Under the pieces are notes generated by a model that saw only the letters and a program-made list of their open reading frames with translations, was not told where the DNA came from and did no database searches. This document shows positions 13,001 through 23,860 of a stretch of DNA of 64,000 nucleotides, in pieces. The DNA comes from Diadema setosum (lineage: Eukaryota > Echinodermata > Echinoidea > Diadematoida > Diadematidae): assembly GCA_033980235.1 (NCBI GenBank), contig CM067080.1, positions 1,779,501 through 1,843,500 on the forward strand, read 5' to 3'. Position 1 is the stretch's first letter, and each line of letters opens with the position of its first letter. The position numbers were made by a program, and so were the translations under genes.

Positions 13001-16000
13001 AATGGAATTATATCAAATCAAATCAGATACTTAGACCACTATAAAGACATAAACGGGGCTTTATACCGGGCTTGCGTAGAAATGCCTGGTGTTGCGTACC
13101 GACTACGCTGAGCTTACGCTAACTTAAGCTGTGCTTACGCTGACCGACGTACGCCGAGTGACGCAAATGAGTACACGGGGTACACCAAAAACCAACAAAA
13201 AAGAGACATGTATGTTTATTTCCTTTTTTTGCGCACTTTCGGCGTAGGGCATCGGACGCAAATATACACAGTATATATACCATAGAGCTGTATTTACATA
13301 ATAATATACAGCTCTATGATATATACCCACTTCTATACGCAACACTACGGTACTGTGCGCCATGCCTACGCAATAGTACGCAACACTTATGCTACTTCAT
13401 ACGTCAATGCCTAGACGATAGTACCATACCCTACGCCAGTCAAAAAAAAAAAAAAAAACAAAACAAAAAAACTGAATCCATTCTTTTTCTTATTCTTGCG
13501 ATCGCTTGCTTTCCTTTTTCTTTTTGTTTTTGTTTTTGTTTTTTTTTCAAGGGGCAGGAGGTTACTCGGATTTTTTCGGGGCAGTCGGTAGGCAGCTCTA
13601 CGCAATAAAATAGATTCAACACAGGACCTTTGTGAAAGCTACCATAGGTACCTGAAATACTATCCAACCGCCGTTATCTGTGTCCATATCGCAGTAGACC
13701 TCCCCTACGCGCATCAAGGTCTGAACTCCGCTCTGAGTTACTCCAGTGTCCAACAAGGTTTTGCAGGTGGTTGCTTTTAGAAGAGACATAGAAATCATTT
13801 TCATCTGAAATTATTTTCAAATAGGAAACACGTAATAAAGAGGACACACTCGGATGAGATTGGGTGAGATAATGACATTTTGTAAGGTCAAAAGAAAAAT
13901 CGCTGACTCCGTTTAAGCACATAATATGAGTAATTACAATCTGAGACCCTTTGCACACATACTATACAGTATGTCCCAAAAAAAAAATACAACGGGGCCT
14001 TCCGCAATGATATCTTTAAAAATAGTGAATCAATCTAAATACAAATTCAGGGTATGAAACTATAACTCATTGCCCACATCTTACAGAAAACCCCATTCGA
14101 TTTGCTGCAGTGGTCAAAGAGAAATACGGAATTTTGTAGAGGATGTCGGGAATCTCTTCTGTCCAAGTTCTGTCTATTGTTCACACACAAGATCATCGAA
14201 ATGCTAAACTCGGAAGAATCTGATTCATGACATGCTTTACAACAATCCACATTTCTCTGTGACCGCTTAACCAAATCGAATGGGGATTTCTGCAAAATAG
14301 AGCTAAAATGTTATATTTCAAGACTATGAAGTAGCATTTGAAAAATTTAGTCATATTGGGCATTATCAATGCGAAAATCTTATTGTAATTTTTTTAGGGA
14401 CATACTGCAGTAAGTCGCCCGAAAAATTACAATCAGATTTTCGAATTGATAACACATATTATGATCAACCTGTGTACGTGCTACTTGAGAATCTTAAGGT
14501 ATAACATCTTAGCTCTATTTTGCAGAAAACCCCATTCAATTTGGTTAAGCGGTCACAGAGAAATGTGGATTGTTGTAAAGCATGTCATGAATCGGATTCT
14601 TTCGAGTTTAGCATTTCGATGATCTTGTGTGTGAACAATAGACAGAACTTGGACAGAAGAGATTCCCGATATCCTCTACAAAATTCCGTATTTCTCTTTG
14701 ACCACTGAAGCAAATCGAATGGGGTTTTCTGTAAGATGTGGGCAATGAGTTATAGTTTCATACCCTGAATTTTTACTAAGATTCATTCACTATTTTTAAA
14801 GATATCATTGCGGAAGGCCGCGTTGTAATTTTTTGGGGGACATACTGTATAGTATCTATCTGAATCCATTATCATACATGTCATATAAATCCATTATTTC
14901 TTAATCAACCCGTAGGCCTACTCATGGACAGTGATTAGGACATGACCCCAACCGCAGTAAGTCGAGCAAAGCGTATACAAATCAAAACATTTCTTCATTT
15001 CCCACGCGCACCTGCAATAACATTCACTTGAAGAACCCATTTAAAAAAAAGTGTAATTATGGAAGAAATTAGGTTTAAGACTGACGTTGCTCTTGAATAC
15101 TTAATATTCCCTTTAGTCATCAAGCTACATCTGTGAGTTACGATTCACATTTGACTATCAACATCATTGTGTTATGACTGTGAGCATTATTTTATTGTCA
15201 TTTGAAAACGAAACAATACAATTATGTTGTTATCAACGCCTTTTGAAATGATTATGTCCTATTACATAATCATGATAATAAACCAACAGCAACAATGATG
15301 TAACACTTCTGTCACCCGATCATGAGTCTATACATTATGCTGAACAAATTCGCACATCGCTGTTCTCAGTGTGATACGAAGTATACAGGATTTTCGATTC
15401 ATTTTTATATCATACACAATATATTTCTGTTTACGAAATACCTTTAAGTCCGCGTTGAAGTATTATGACAGATTTGTACAAAGCTAATATTTCAGAAGAA
15501 CTGTTACTCATAATCAAATTATCCTTTTAATATCTGACAGAATCATGTGATATTCCACTGCGTGGTATATTGCGCTTAAAGGTCCTGTTTAACTTTGGGT
15601 GCAGTGATCTAAAAAATGTTCAAGATATCACTTTTGATGCATATGTGTAGGTCAGTTGTATCACAAAACATCCTACCATATAAAATTTTTGCAACAAAAC
15701 CTAAAATATAACGAGATATCACCATTTTTCTCCATTAAACCATAACTGCAGACGCGGTTTAGCCTCGAAACATTCTTATTATAACTACTGTTTACATTTT
15801 GTATATTTAACAATACTTAATTAACATCGATTATACTGGTTCAATTTTTTTTTTTTTACATTGTTCTTTTTTTTTCTTTCCCTAACTCACCTTTTAGAAA
15901 TATTTTGAAGCACTAATGCTGGGTTTCTGTTTAATCTGCTAATGGTAAATTATGCCTTTAAATCATGGCACATTGTTTGTTCTCTTTGTAGATCCTGATG

Positions 16001-16173
16001 AAGACTACAAACAGGCCAAAAGCTTGATAACTAAAAGCATCATTCGAGAGCAAGGCCCATCTCAAACCTTCTTACTTTTATGTGTTGTAGATGTTGCTAT
16101 AAATTATATATATGTATATATTTATATATAGATATGCGTAAATGATGATAATGTTAATTATGATAATAATAAC

Positions 16174-16220
<47 letters not shown>

Positions 16221-17548
16221 TATATTATTATTACTACTACTACTACTATTACTATCATTACTATCATTATTATCACCATAATTATCAAAATTATCATACA
16301 CACACACGTATAGGCACGAAATATAGTACAGTTTTCGTACGAAAGACTCACTCCTTCTCTGGCACACGTCGCCCCCGTAACCCAGAGGACATTGGCAAAC
16401 ACGTGTACCATCTTCCCACACACTGCATGTTGCCCCGTTAAGGCATGGTTGGGACTGGCAAGCATCGACACTGGTCCCCGGCGGGGGAACTGACGGCTTG
16501 CCCGATTTTCCCATTCTCTGTAAATGCAGAGTTTTATTCGCTGCCGCTGATGCGTTTTTATCTTCTGAATTGAAGAGAAAAAACCCACACAGCTATGAAA
16601 TTTTGAAGAAAATTACTTAAAATTCTCGTATTGTTTGAGTAATTTCCTGCACAATATCTACAATGACTGGTTTTTAGACTATTATTATGTAGTCACTGCA
16701 ACGGGCCATTATCCACTTTTCGTCAGATAAATGCTTTTTATAGCTATTATCACTATTGCGATTGCACCTGTTGAATAGCGTATTAATAATTTTTCTGAAA
16801 TTTCAGATTCTTTCAATGAGGTTTGCAAAAGATATCCCTGACAATTTTCTCAATAGCATACTCAGATGAAAATAGTCAAATATTCATATATCCGGCTAAA
16901 CAGAAAGATACATTCATCTCTCGCCTTTATCGAGCTTATCATTTACAGCAGATATCTGATGTTAGAAACATGGCAATATGAACTGAAGATGACTATACAT
17001 GCGCTTATGTTCCTTTATGAAATTTTAATCTTTACTTTCTGATCTCATTCACGTTTCTATGAAAAGTATTCAAAATCCTCAAATCTAAATTTGAATTTCA
17101 TCAGTTTTATTCAACATGCGATTGTAACAGTGTGTCTCGCTATTTCATCACAAATCTTTAAGAAAATATTTCAGATGAGGCGAACCTTGGCTTACCCTGA
17201 CAAACGACATACGCAGACCTTCCATCTTCGCAGAGAGTTTGGGTCTCTGGGGACTGTAAAATAACCTCACACTCGGAAACATTTTTCTCGTCACCATGGC
17301 AACGTAGTTGCAGTACTTCCGGTAATTCGGTGATTGATGATGACACTGCTCCAAAGTACCAGTGCTGTCGCGGCACGGCTGCCGCGGCGAACGGAAAACC
17401 GAGAGATCGGCAAACAACCAGTCCAAACGCTGACGTCCAGTAACGAGCGCAGACCGATCTCCACGAATCGCCAATGAAGAGTTCAATACGACCCTCACTC
17501 CTTTTTCGACCACCTCTGAGCCGCACATCCGTTGCGGGGGATTCGACG
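9667..17548 (-). CDS. SRCR-EGF-fibrinogen C-terminal domain protein
   Basis: Minus-strand exons, 5' to 3': SRCR about 17548-17196, EGF 16489-16352, fibrinogen 13773-13652, 11813-11596 and 10069-9667 (TAA). Junction phases agree along the chain (1, 1, 0, 2). SRCR domains bind polyanions and microbial surfaces. Fibrinogen C-terminal domains of ficolin, tachylectin or FREP type usually bind acetylated sugars. The product is therefore probably a secreted or surface recognition protein, but no signal peptide or membrane segment is visible, so the true 5' end is missing. The SRCR exon start is uncertain: the best acceptor gives phase 2, which does not join the candidate exon at 20184-20026 (phase 1). 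Introns carry several MITEs. Domain calls are strong; joining them into one transcript is an inference from order, strand and phase. Confidence 0.75.
10827..11169. mobile_element. TTAA-flanked MITE
   Basis: TTAA at 10823-10826 and 11170-11173 bracket inverted ends CTCTTTATATCCCA and, from the right, CTCTTTATGTGCCACG. Related in its ends to the very short element at 37981-38062. TTAA duplications point to piggyBac or Kolobok-type mobilisation. Intronic. Confidence 0.6.
11596..11813 (-). CDS. Fibrinogen C-terminal domain, middle exon
   Basis: Encodes RRNDRLFDFYRDWKSYEEGF, then GDLHGGDFWLGL and QFQLRVDA, all core blocks of the fibrinogen C-terminal fold. Acceptor TGAAAAG, donor GTAAGT; phase 0 in, phase 2 out, matching both neighbours. 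Confidence 0.85.
12341..12425. repeat. CCCCTCA-type C-rich minisatellite
   Basis: Irregular repeats of CCCCTCACC / CCCTAACCC, strongly strand-asymmetric (C on plus, G on minus). Could form G-quadruplexes on the minus strand. Intronic in the SRCR/EGF/fibrinogen gene. Confidence 0.8.
13055..13440. repeat. TACGC/GCGTA-saturated segment with a strong hairpin
   Basis: TACGC or GCGTA recurs many times in both orientations. In the middle, about 13270-13323, ATATACCATAGAGCTGTAT pairs with ATACAGCTCTATGATATAT. It resembles the other word-saturated elements in this window, but clear termini were not found. Confidence 0.5.
13652..13773 (-). CDS. Fibrinogen C-terminal domain, first exon
   Basis: Encodes TTCKTLLDTGVTQSGVQTL and VYCDMDTDNGGWIVFQ, the classic start of the fibrinogen domain (CxxLLxxGxxxSGVYxIxP and VYCDMxTDGGGW). 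The YxI of the canonical motif is QTL here. Enters in phase 1, as the EGF exon leaves, and exits in phase 0. Confidence 0.85.
13961..14855. mobile_element. 0.9-kb near-perfect palindrome made of two inverted MITE copies
   Basis: Outer ends read ACTATACAGTATGTCCC on both sides (inverted). The centre near 14402-14420 again contains GGGACATACTGCAGTAAGTC, that is, two termini joined head to head at CTGCAG. Each half, about 445 bp, is therefore bounded by CAGTATGTCCC-type ends followed by an A-run and TTACAA. The reading frames at 14047-14295 (-) and 14520-14708 (+) are mirror images caused by the palindrome, not genes. It lies in the intron between the EGF and first fibrinogen exons. Confidence 0.75.
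15580..15957. mobile_element. 378-bp TTAA-flanked MITE
   Basis: TTAA at 15576-15579 and 15958-15961. Ends are AGGTCCTGTTTAAC on the left and AGGCATAATTTACC read inward from the right. The right part (about 15883-15957) recurs near 27728-27812. No coding sequence. Confidence 0.55.
16142..16275. repeat. (ATA)n/(ACT)n compound microsatellite
   Basis: About 134 bp of trinucleotide repeats (ATA, TTA, CTA, ATC) about 75 bp past the EGF exon donor. They cause spurious poly-Ile/Tyr/Leu frames on both strands. Confidence 0.9.
16352..16489 (-). CDS. EGF-like domain exon
   Basis: Encodes VDACQSQPCLNGATC, then SVWEDGTRVCQCPLGYGGDVC, with the six cysteines of an EGF repeat. The donor is GTGAGT. The acceptor at CGTCAG makes a symmetric phase 1-1 exon; an alternative acceptor at about 16518 would be phase 0 and would break the junction with the SRCR exon. 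Confidence 0.8.
17196..17548 (-). CDS. SRCR domain exon
   Basis: Encodes a full scavenger receptor cysteine-rich domain: VRLRGG, EGRIELFIGDSWRSVCARYW, GLVVCRSLGFPF, LRCHGDEKNVSECEV and AYVVCQ. Six cysteines with no Cys after the LG motif fit the group A pattern. The donor GTAAGCC at 17195 is clear. The acceptor (near 17549) is weak and sets phase 2. Confidence 0.85.
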
Positions 17549-17756
17549 CTGCGGTTACCCGACGACAACAACGTTTGAAACCCCTCATCTCATCACGTGC
17601 AATAAAAGAGAGAAAGAGAACTCAGACAAATTCGATGACACCAAAGAGGAGAATGAGCTTCGTTAACACTACAACTCCATTCATCAGGCAACTACACTCT
17701 GAAATATAACCTTTGGTAAATATTGAATATCAATCATAATTTCAACATAAATAATA

Positions 17757-17803
17757 TCATTACCATTACCATTACCATTACCATAAACATTACCATTACC
17801 ATG
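17757..17803. repeat. (ATTACC)n repeat
   Basis: About seven ATTACC units with one interruption, next to the small inverted-repeat element at 17834. Confidence 0.85.
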
Positions 17804-17833
17804 TCCGTTTCATTGTATTTACAGTATAAATAG

Positions 17834-18087
17834 TCATGAAGGTGTCACTTTAGCCAAGATACACTCTAAAAAGGTAAGATGGTAAAGCCAACATTTTAAA
17901 TGTTGTCACTCCTTAAATGTTTGATTTACCATTTCATTATTTTCAGCTAGAAATAAAATGTACCGGTAAATCCAACACTTTGAGTGTTATAAAGTTAATG
18001 TTTCAAAAAGGTTCAAGGAGTGACAAACTTAGAATGTTGGCTTTACCAACTTTAGAGTCTATCTTAGCTAAAGTGACACCTTCATGA
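17834..18087. mobile_element. 254-bp inverted-repeat MITE
   Basis: TCATGAAGGTGTCACTTTAG at the left is repeated inverted at the right end (to 18087). The inner arms continue with GGTAAAGCCAACATT and its inverted partner around 18040-18055. The whole can fold into a long hairpin. No coding sequence. Confidence 0.65.
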
Positions 18088-18249
18088 ATATTTATATTGT
18101 GAAAATAATGATGATAATGTTGGTAATGATATATATAAATGGTAATATTGATACAGGGGTGGCGCTATCACGTTTTTCAACCAACTTCATGGGAACAAGG
18201 ACATCGATTTGTTTTGAGGATGGACGGGGAACGTTTTGGAACCACTGTT

Positions 18250-18690
18250 TTACCCAAATCTGCTGACAAGTGAATAAAAAATAAAAAAAGAGAAAAAAAA
18301 ATGAAAAAGGAGGTCTTATTTATTTATCTTTTTTTTTGCTGCCACTTCCCTCTACCTGATAAGCTTCCTGCAAACAAACAAAGAAATATATATAGGTTAA
18401 AAAAAGTCTTCAAATTTTGGGCTGCCACTTCTCTACACAAGTTCGGCTAACAAGCAAAAAAAAAAAATGAAAAAAAAAAAACACAACAACAAAACCTTCA
18501 TGTTTTGGTCTGCCACTTCACTTCCTTCCTTCCCTGACAAGCAAAGCAAAACAAAAACAAACGAAATAAGCAAGCAAAAACCAAAAGGAGCTTCACAGTT
18601 TTCGCTGCCACTTCTCCGCCAAATTCGGCAGACAATTAAGCAAAGAAAAACAAAAAAACAAAAACAAAACAAAAACAAAAACAAAAAGGG
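18250..18690. repeat. Degenerate tandem repeat with A-rich spacers
   Basis: A phrase like GCTGCCACTTCTC...CAAGCAAA recurs about four times, separated by AAACAAAAAC runs. The reading frames across it are low-complexity artefacts. Confidence 0.5.
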
Positions 18691-20025
18691 GGGGGGGGAC
18701 CAGTGCATGTTAATATACATTACGGCAACAGAAGAAAGAATGTAGGCGACTTGACTTATACGTACATGATTATGCAGAAGTAAAAATACCCTGCTGGCGC
18801 CAAAACCCGTGGCCTTTTCCGCCAGCAATGGAAAGTCTGAATTATTTGTATCTTTTTTTTTAGCTTTTAAGTTGACGTGATTTACGTATAACAGAACCGC
18901 AAAAAAAAAGAGAAAAAAAAAGACAAACAAAGCAGTAAACAAGCATTATCCGTTTGACGAAACACGTTCTGAAATATGTACTATAATATGCTACTCTTTT
19001 CAATATTTTTCTGAATAAAAATGAAGAGTATGTAAAAAATCATACCCTACAAAGAAAAAGAAAAAGAAGACCTCCGTTACTTCGTTCAGTTACATTTCTT
19101 CATTTCTCTGATCAGCACATTCGATAGATGGTGCATGTTTTAATTTCTAGTGTTTATATTGACAATGCTTATAAGCCGCCCCCACCTGTCCCCCCTCCCC
19201 TCTCCCCCCCCCCCCCAAAAAAAAAAAGAATTGCTTGTGTAATACAAACAATGGCGGTAATCATATAAGGAAAAGCCAGATTATCAGAGGACGTCAACGC
19301 CCATATTCACATTTACAAACACCAACCAAGCCCTGTTGTCTTACAAATCTTACAGACAGAAAAAGGATCAGCCAATATTTGTTTTGTAACGTGATGACAA
19401 ATGGGTAACGGTATAGTTGAATGAAACTATCCACTCAGGTACTGCAATGACATCCCCCCCCCCCCCATCGCAAACCAACGACTTTTTCACCATTGGCAAA
19501 GAAAGAGTAATATATGGAACTGTATCAAGTACGAAGAAATATAATTTCAGAGATAGATATTTCTTTATAGTTTGTGATTTACGTAGACATCTTGGTAATT
19601 TGTTGGAAGTCATTACTTAATTGTGTGAACGATAGATTGATGAATTGAAAAATAAAATAGAATAGGAGATTGGCTAGGAGCAAAACAGTACAGTCATTGT
19701 CACCATTCATTTGGGGCGTTCTGGGTACGGTGCTTTCGTTCATTCCGCTTCTTCAGATGTTTATACGACATGGCTGGAAGGTAGCTTTCTTGTTTGTGTG
19801 TATGCCTTTCAATTCCAACATGTTTTAACCATTACAATAAATTTGAAGGTATAAAAAAAAGGTTTAGGAATTTATATATCTACTCATTATCATTAAGGAT
19901 AATTAATAAAGATAGACACGAATGACATAATAATATGATAAATACAAACACTATAGAGGTGGCAACTTCAGATCGCCATCAACAATACAGTTAGAAATAA
20001 AAATACTTTTTTTCAAACTGCTTAC
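18691..20025. other. No supported gene
   Basis: AT-rich sequence with homopolymer runs (G at about 18688, C at about 19205 and 19455) and no coding signal I can support. Confidence 0.4.
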
Positions 20026-20184
20026 TTTTTATATCACACCCTCTCCTAAGGACGCTTCGATTCGAGGACGAGCCCAGGTAGAAGCGGAAAGGATCTGTCG
20101 AGTATCCACGGACACGCATGCCGTTACCATGGCAACTGCGAGGGGTCCTCAGGCCGGGAGTGCGATTCGTCAGAGCCAAGAAGA
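20026..20184 (-). CDS. Candidate upstream exon of the minus-strand gene, unrecognised module
   Basis: An open stretch between an acceptor-like CACTCAG and a donor GTAAGC, symmetric phase 1-1 as in extracellular modules. It encodes about 53 residues with two cysteines (PRSCHGNGMRVRGYS and RRGCDIK). No domain is recognised. It lies upstream of the SRCR exon on the same strand but does not match its phase, so another exon would be needed between them. Confidence 0.35.
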
Positions 20185-20706
20185 CTGAGTGAATATTATA
20201 CATAACGAATGAAGAGTATTACCAGTGATTACCCAGGAGGTCTTTGACAATTGGCTGCCAGTACTATACCATGTACTTACGTTAGCCCAATCACACTAAC
20301 TATCCCTTATTCAGCTGCGTATAAACACCTACTTGTTTGAATCCGTGTTCGAATAGAGTTCACCAGAATGTAGTTAGCGCGTCGAAATGTAAAATCAAAT
20401 TAAACAAAGCAAAAAGGACGTAGGATGATTAATCATTTGACTTGGGGTTTATCGTCTAATCATTAAGGCATGAGGAAAGCTATACGGTGCATCATTTGCG
20501 ATTCTTGATCTTAATAAGATTTTGTTTTTAAGCCACACGCCCATCAACAAGCGTATGATAACACAATGTAGATATATAATACAAAATATTATTATCTATC
20601 ATGTCTTTGTTCCATACTACCAACCATATTCGCCATGGTCCGGTGGTCCGGGGCCACCAAAATTTGATATCTTGCCATCAAAATAATCTCAAAACGGTCT
20701 CCCTTA

Positions 20707-21419
20707 AGCCTCGGTTACACCGGAGCCGAATCAACAGTACTGCGAATCCACCCGAATACACGTATTCGGGTGGATTCGGGAGCATTCTGTTCTCCTTCCC
20801 CGAATGGGCGAAAATTCGGGAGGGATTCTGGAACATTCGTGGAGGGATTCGGCTCGTTTTGAAATGTTCAAAACCAGCCGAATACCCTCAAAACTACTCC
20901 GGAATGTGGCCCCGACAAATTTCATTCGGGCCACATTCGGGATGTATTCGGATGGAATTCGGTTGGATTCGGGGAGGCATTCGGAGCATTCTGGGCAGAT
21001 TCGCTCCTATTCGTATCATCAGGTGAGTAACGGCACGAATCATCTAGCCAAATAGGCCCGAATAGCACGAATAGAGCCGAATCTGCCTAGAATGCCCGGA
21101 ATACATCCCCGAATCCATCCAAATCGTTACCCGGATACAGAGCAGAATACAGGCGAGTGAGGCGAATAGGCCAGAATACGGCCGAATAGCATAGCAGCCG
21201 AATAGGTCGATTGAGCGACCAGAATTGCCGTATAAAGCTTCGCGAATATAGCCATATTGGCGATTTTGCTCTGATTCGGGACTTATTCGGAAACTACTCG
21301 TCTCTGATTCGGGGAGCTCCCCGACTCAGAGACGAATAGGTTCCGAATCCACCGAATCCATCCGATTCATTCCATATTCGGGCAGAATCGGTCCAAATTT
21401 ATTAGGTGTAACTCTGGCT
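20707..21419. mobile_element. 713-bp PIF/Harbinger-like element saturated with ATTCGG/CCGAAT
   Basis: TTA at 20704-20706 and 21420-21422 form a 3-bp target duplication. The ends AGCCTCGGTTACACC (left) and AGCCAGAGTTACACC (right, inward) are inverted repeats. The interior carries dozens of ATTCGG or CCGAAT words in both orientations. There is no transposase. A TTA duplication and short terminal repeats fit the PIF/Harbinger superfamily. Confidence 0.65.
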
Positions 21420-21422
21420 TTA

Positions 21423-23069
21423 GGGGGCCCGACCGGGAACTAATATTTAAAATGAATTTTTACGTTTGCATTCATTTCGGGCCAGTACAATATTATATTT
21501 TTTTTTTCGGGCCATGAAAGTAAGATTTTACTGGTCCGAACGGGCCACCAGAGAAAAAAAAAATAGTGTGGAGATCGGTAATATAATTTGATATAATATA
21601 ATACAATATAATGTAATATAATATACATATAGTATAGTATTATATAATATAATATTATGTATGATATATATACACATGATATATGAAGTTACATTACATT
21701 ATGGTGTGTGATAACTTCATCTGTTGTTAGTTAAAAGAGATTTTTCTGTGGAGGACTTACCGAGTGTCAACACCACCTTGGCACCTGACGTCATGGCTGT
21801 CGTTTCACTCAAATTAATGAAGGCTAACGACCCTAATGCCTCAGTCAAAACGTGGTTTGTGACATTGACGAAGGACAGCGTAAACAGGAAGTTAGATCAT
21901 TCTCCACAACAAGCCATCACATATTACGACACTTTGCATACACGCGCAATACAGTGCAGTTTATACACAGTATTTTATGTTCCTTTGGATGGCACTTAGT
22001 TAATGTCGAGACGCTTACACCACATTTGATTGCATCTCGAATAAAAAGATATGTTTGAACTAAGATCCACCAGTCAATCTGGCACCGCAGGCATAGCCGG
22101 GCGAAGGTATGTCTGTAGTATACTGGAAGATGACACGTACCGATTAATTACTGATATGGGGAGTGGATTTTAGTCGTACAAGCGTTAGCATCATAAGCGT
22201 ACAAAGCAAACGCTCAGTCGAGGATGAGATGAAAGCACCAACTTTTTTATTATGATAACTCGTTCCAGGCAGCCAGTATTAGATCCAGGAAAGTATCTAC
22301 TGACCACATCACAGGTCAAAAATAAGATTCTTAAGAACCTGCCATTATAGCAGCTCATGGCGACCACACTCTCTGCGTCAGCAAGTATATCGTAAAAAAC
22401 AGTGCGTAAATTTGGAAAATTGATTCGAAACTTGATGTAATTGTCAATTAACGCCGCGCGTAAGTGGTTTTTTTTTTCTTCCTTAGAGAAGACTGGCAAG
22501 AATACACTGGTGGTGAAAATACGGTGATAAAATTGTCTAAATTGCCTAATGGCTTATTTTTCACTAGATGCACACTGGTGGCAGCTTTTACCGCCCTCTC
22601 CCCCTTTTCGTATCATCTATAATTCATGATTCGGGCATTGTCGGGATGATCTTAAATCAACGTAGCGCAATCTCTCCTACTTTTTAAGCGCCAACATGAC
22701 AACGGTTAAAAGGTAGTGTTTTCATTCAAAAACTCAAATAATTCGAAAAGGTTAACCGAACTTTGTGTTAAAGTGGCATTTCACTTTTAATCTGAGTTTA
22801 TTTCTCCACTTGCACAAATGAAATTGTTATGAATTGACCAGCAACGTTATAATTCGCATCAAAATATGAATAAGAGTAATAAAAGAGTACTTAAGGATTA
22901 CGCGTATTCGCGAACATAGGCCATACAATATAAATATAATTCTTCGGTATTAATAGGTGGAACAGATCGTCATCAATAATTTTTGCGATGACGCCTTCTT
23001 TTGCGATGGTATCTTGCAATTCTGTATTTTTGTTTGACTGAAGGAACAACAGCAACAACAACAAAAACA
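21423..23069. other. No supported gene; AT-rich with a TA-rich stretch
   Basis: About 21575-21690 is a TATAATATAATA-like low-complexity tract. Some open frames around 21724-22499 show mildly protein-like composition, but none has a recognised domain or a consistent exon structure. Confidence 0.35.
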
Positions 23070-23088
23070 GCTCTCTCTCTCTCTCTCC

Positions 23089-23122
<34 letters not shown>

Positions 23123-23124
23123 CA
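23070..23124. repeat. (CT)n followed by (CA)n microsatellite
   Basis: About 35 bp of CT followed by about 20 bp of CA repeats. Confidence 0.9.
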
Positions 23125-23176
23125 CGGCTACTTCTTTCAATAGCAGGTGGACGAGGACAACAAGGACATTGTATAG

Positions 23177-23356
23177 ATGATGACTGGCGGGGGAGGGAAC
23201 ATACCGAATGTTCCACCCGAAGGGTTAGAATTGCTGTTGAGGGAGGTTATAAGTCCCGAGACGAAGTCGAGGGACTTATAGCCTCCCGAAATAGCATTTC
23301 AAACCCTTCGGGTGGAACGTTTGGTACATGTTCCCGACAACAAAAGTCATCATCTG
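23177..23356. repeat. 180-bp palindrome
   Basis: GATGATGACT at the left pairs with AGTCATCATC at the right. Inside, TTCCACCCGAAGGGTT pairs with AACCCTTCGGGTGGAA, and TATAAGTCCC with GGGACTTATA, leaving a loop GAGACGAAGTCGA of about 13 bases. It would fold as a single long hairpin. Confidence 0.75.
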
Positions 23357-23370
23357 TTAGTATATTATAT

Positions 23371-23605
23371 GGGTTAGTCAAATACGTCAACGTCAACACC
23401 AGCACAACGCACTCGATCGCTCGCTCGCGCAGAGCCCGAGCCAAATTCACTGTGCGCGCGCGGTCCTAGGCTTCTGTCATTTTACGTGAAAATGTTTTCC
23501 CATGGGAGCACATTAAAAGAATGTTCGCCCATGGGCGAACATAACGAATGTACCTCCATCACGTGACTGTGTTTAGCCAATCACTAACCGGTATTTGACT
23601 AACCC
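23371..23605. mobile_element. Small inverted-repeat MITE
   Basis: GGGTTAGTCAAATAC (23371-23385) and GTATTTGACTAACCC (23591-23605) are exact inverted repeats in TATA-rich flanks. The interior has GCCCATGGGC and CGCTCGCTCGCGC words. No coding sequence. Confidence 0.55.
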
Positions 23606-23802
23606 ATTTTATATAACATAATGTACAAGGACAGAGACGAATTCTTTAGGGGATGTAGAAGGGGATTCACTGAGACGTTTGCATTTTGAGCCAAACGTGA
23701 AGAACTACATGATATACAAAGTATATTTTTGATTTATGATTTGAGAGTGAGTCAGTGAATAAAGATACAAATGTGAGTGATACATTGCGAGAATGTAATT
23801 GT

Positions 23803-23816
23803 GTGTTGTGTGTGTG

Positions 23817-23850
<34 letters not shown>

Positions 23851-23860
23851 AGTGTGTGAG
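23803..23860. repeat. (TG)n microsatellite
   Basis: Roughly 58 bp of TG with a few interruptions. Confidence 0.9.

Noticed and set aside
14047..14708. Two similar Cys-containing reading frames on opposite strands (14047-14295 and 14520-14708)
   Set aside because: They are mirror images produced by the palindromic twin MITE, not duplicated genes.
16154..16588. Poly-Ile/Tyr/Ser frames near the EGF exon
   Set aside because: Microsatellite translation; only the EGF part is real coding sequence.
21761..21890. Possible minus-strand exon ending at a GTAAGTCC donor
   Set aside because: The donor is good and the frame open (LGSLAFINLSETTAMTSGAK), but no acceptor of suitable strength or domain was found.
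22191..22499. 102-codon minus-strand frame
   Set aside because: Somewhat protein-like composition but interrupted by an A-run and without recognised motifs or exon borders.
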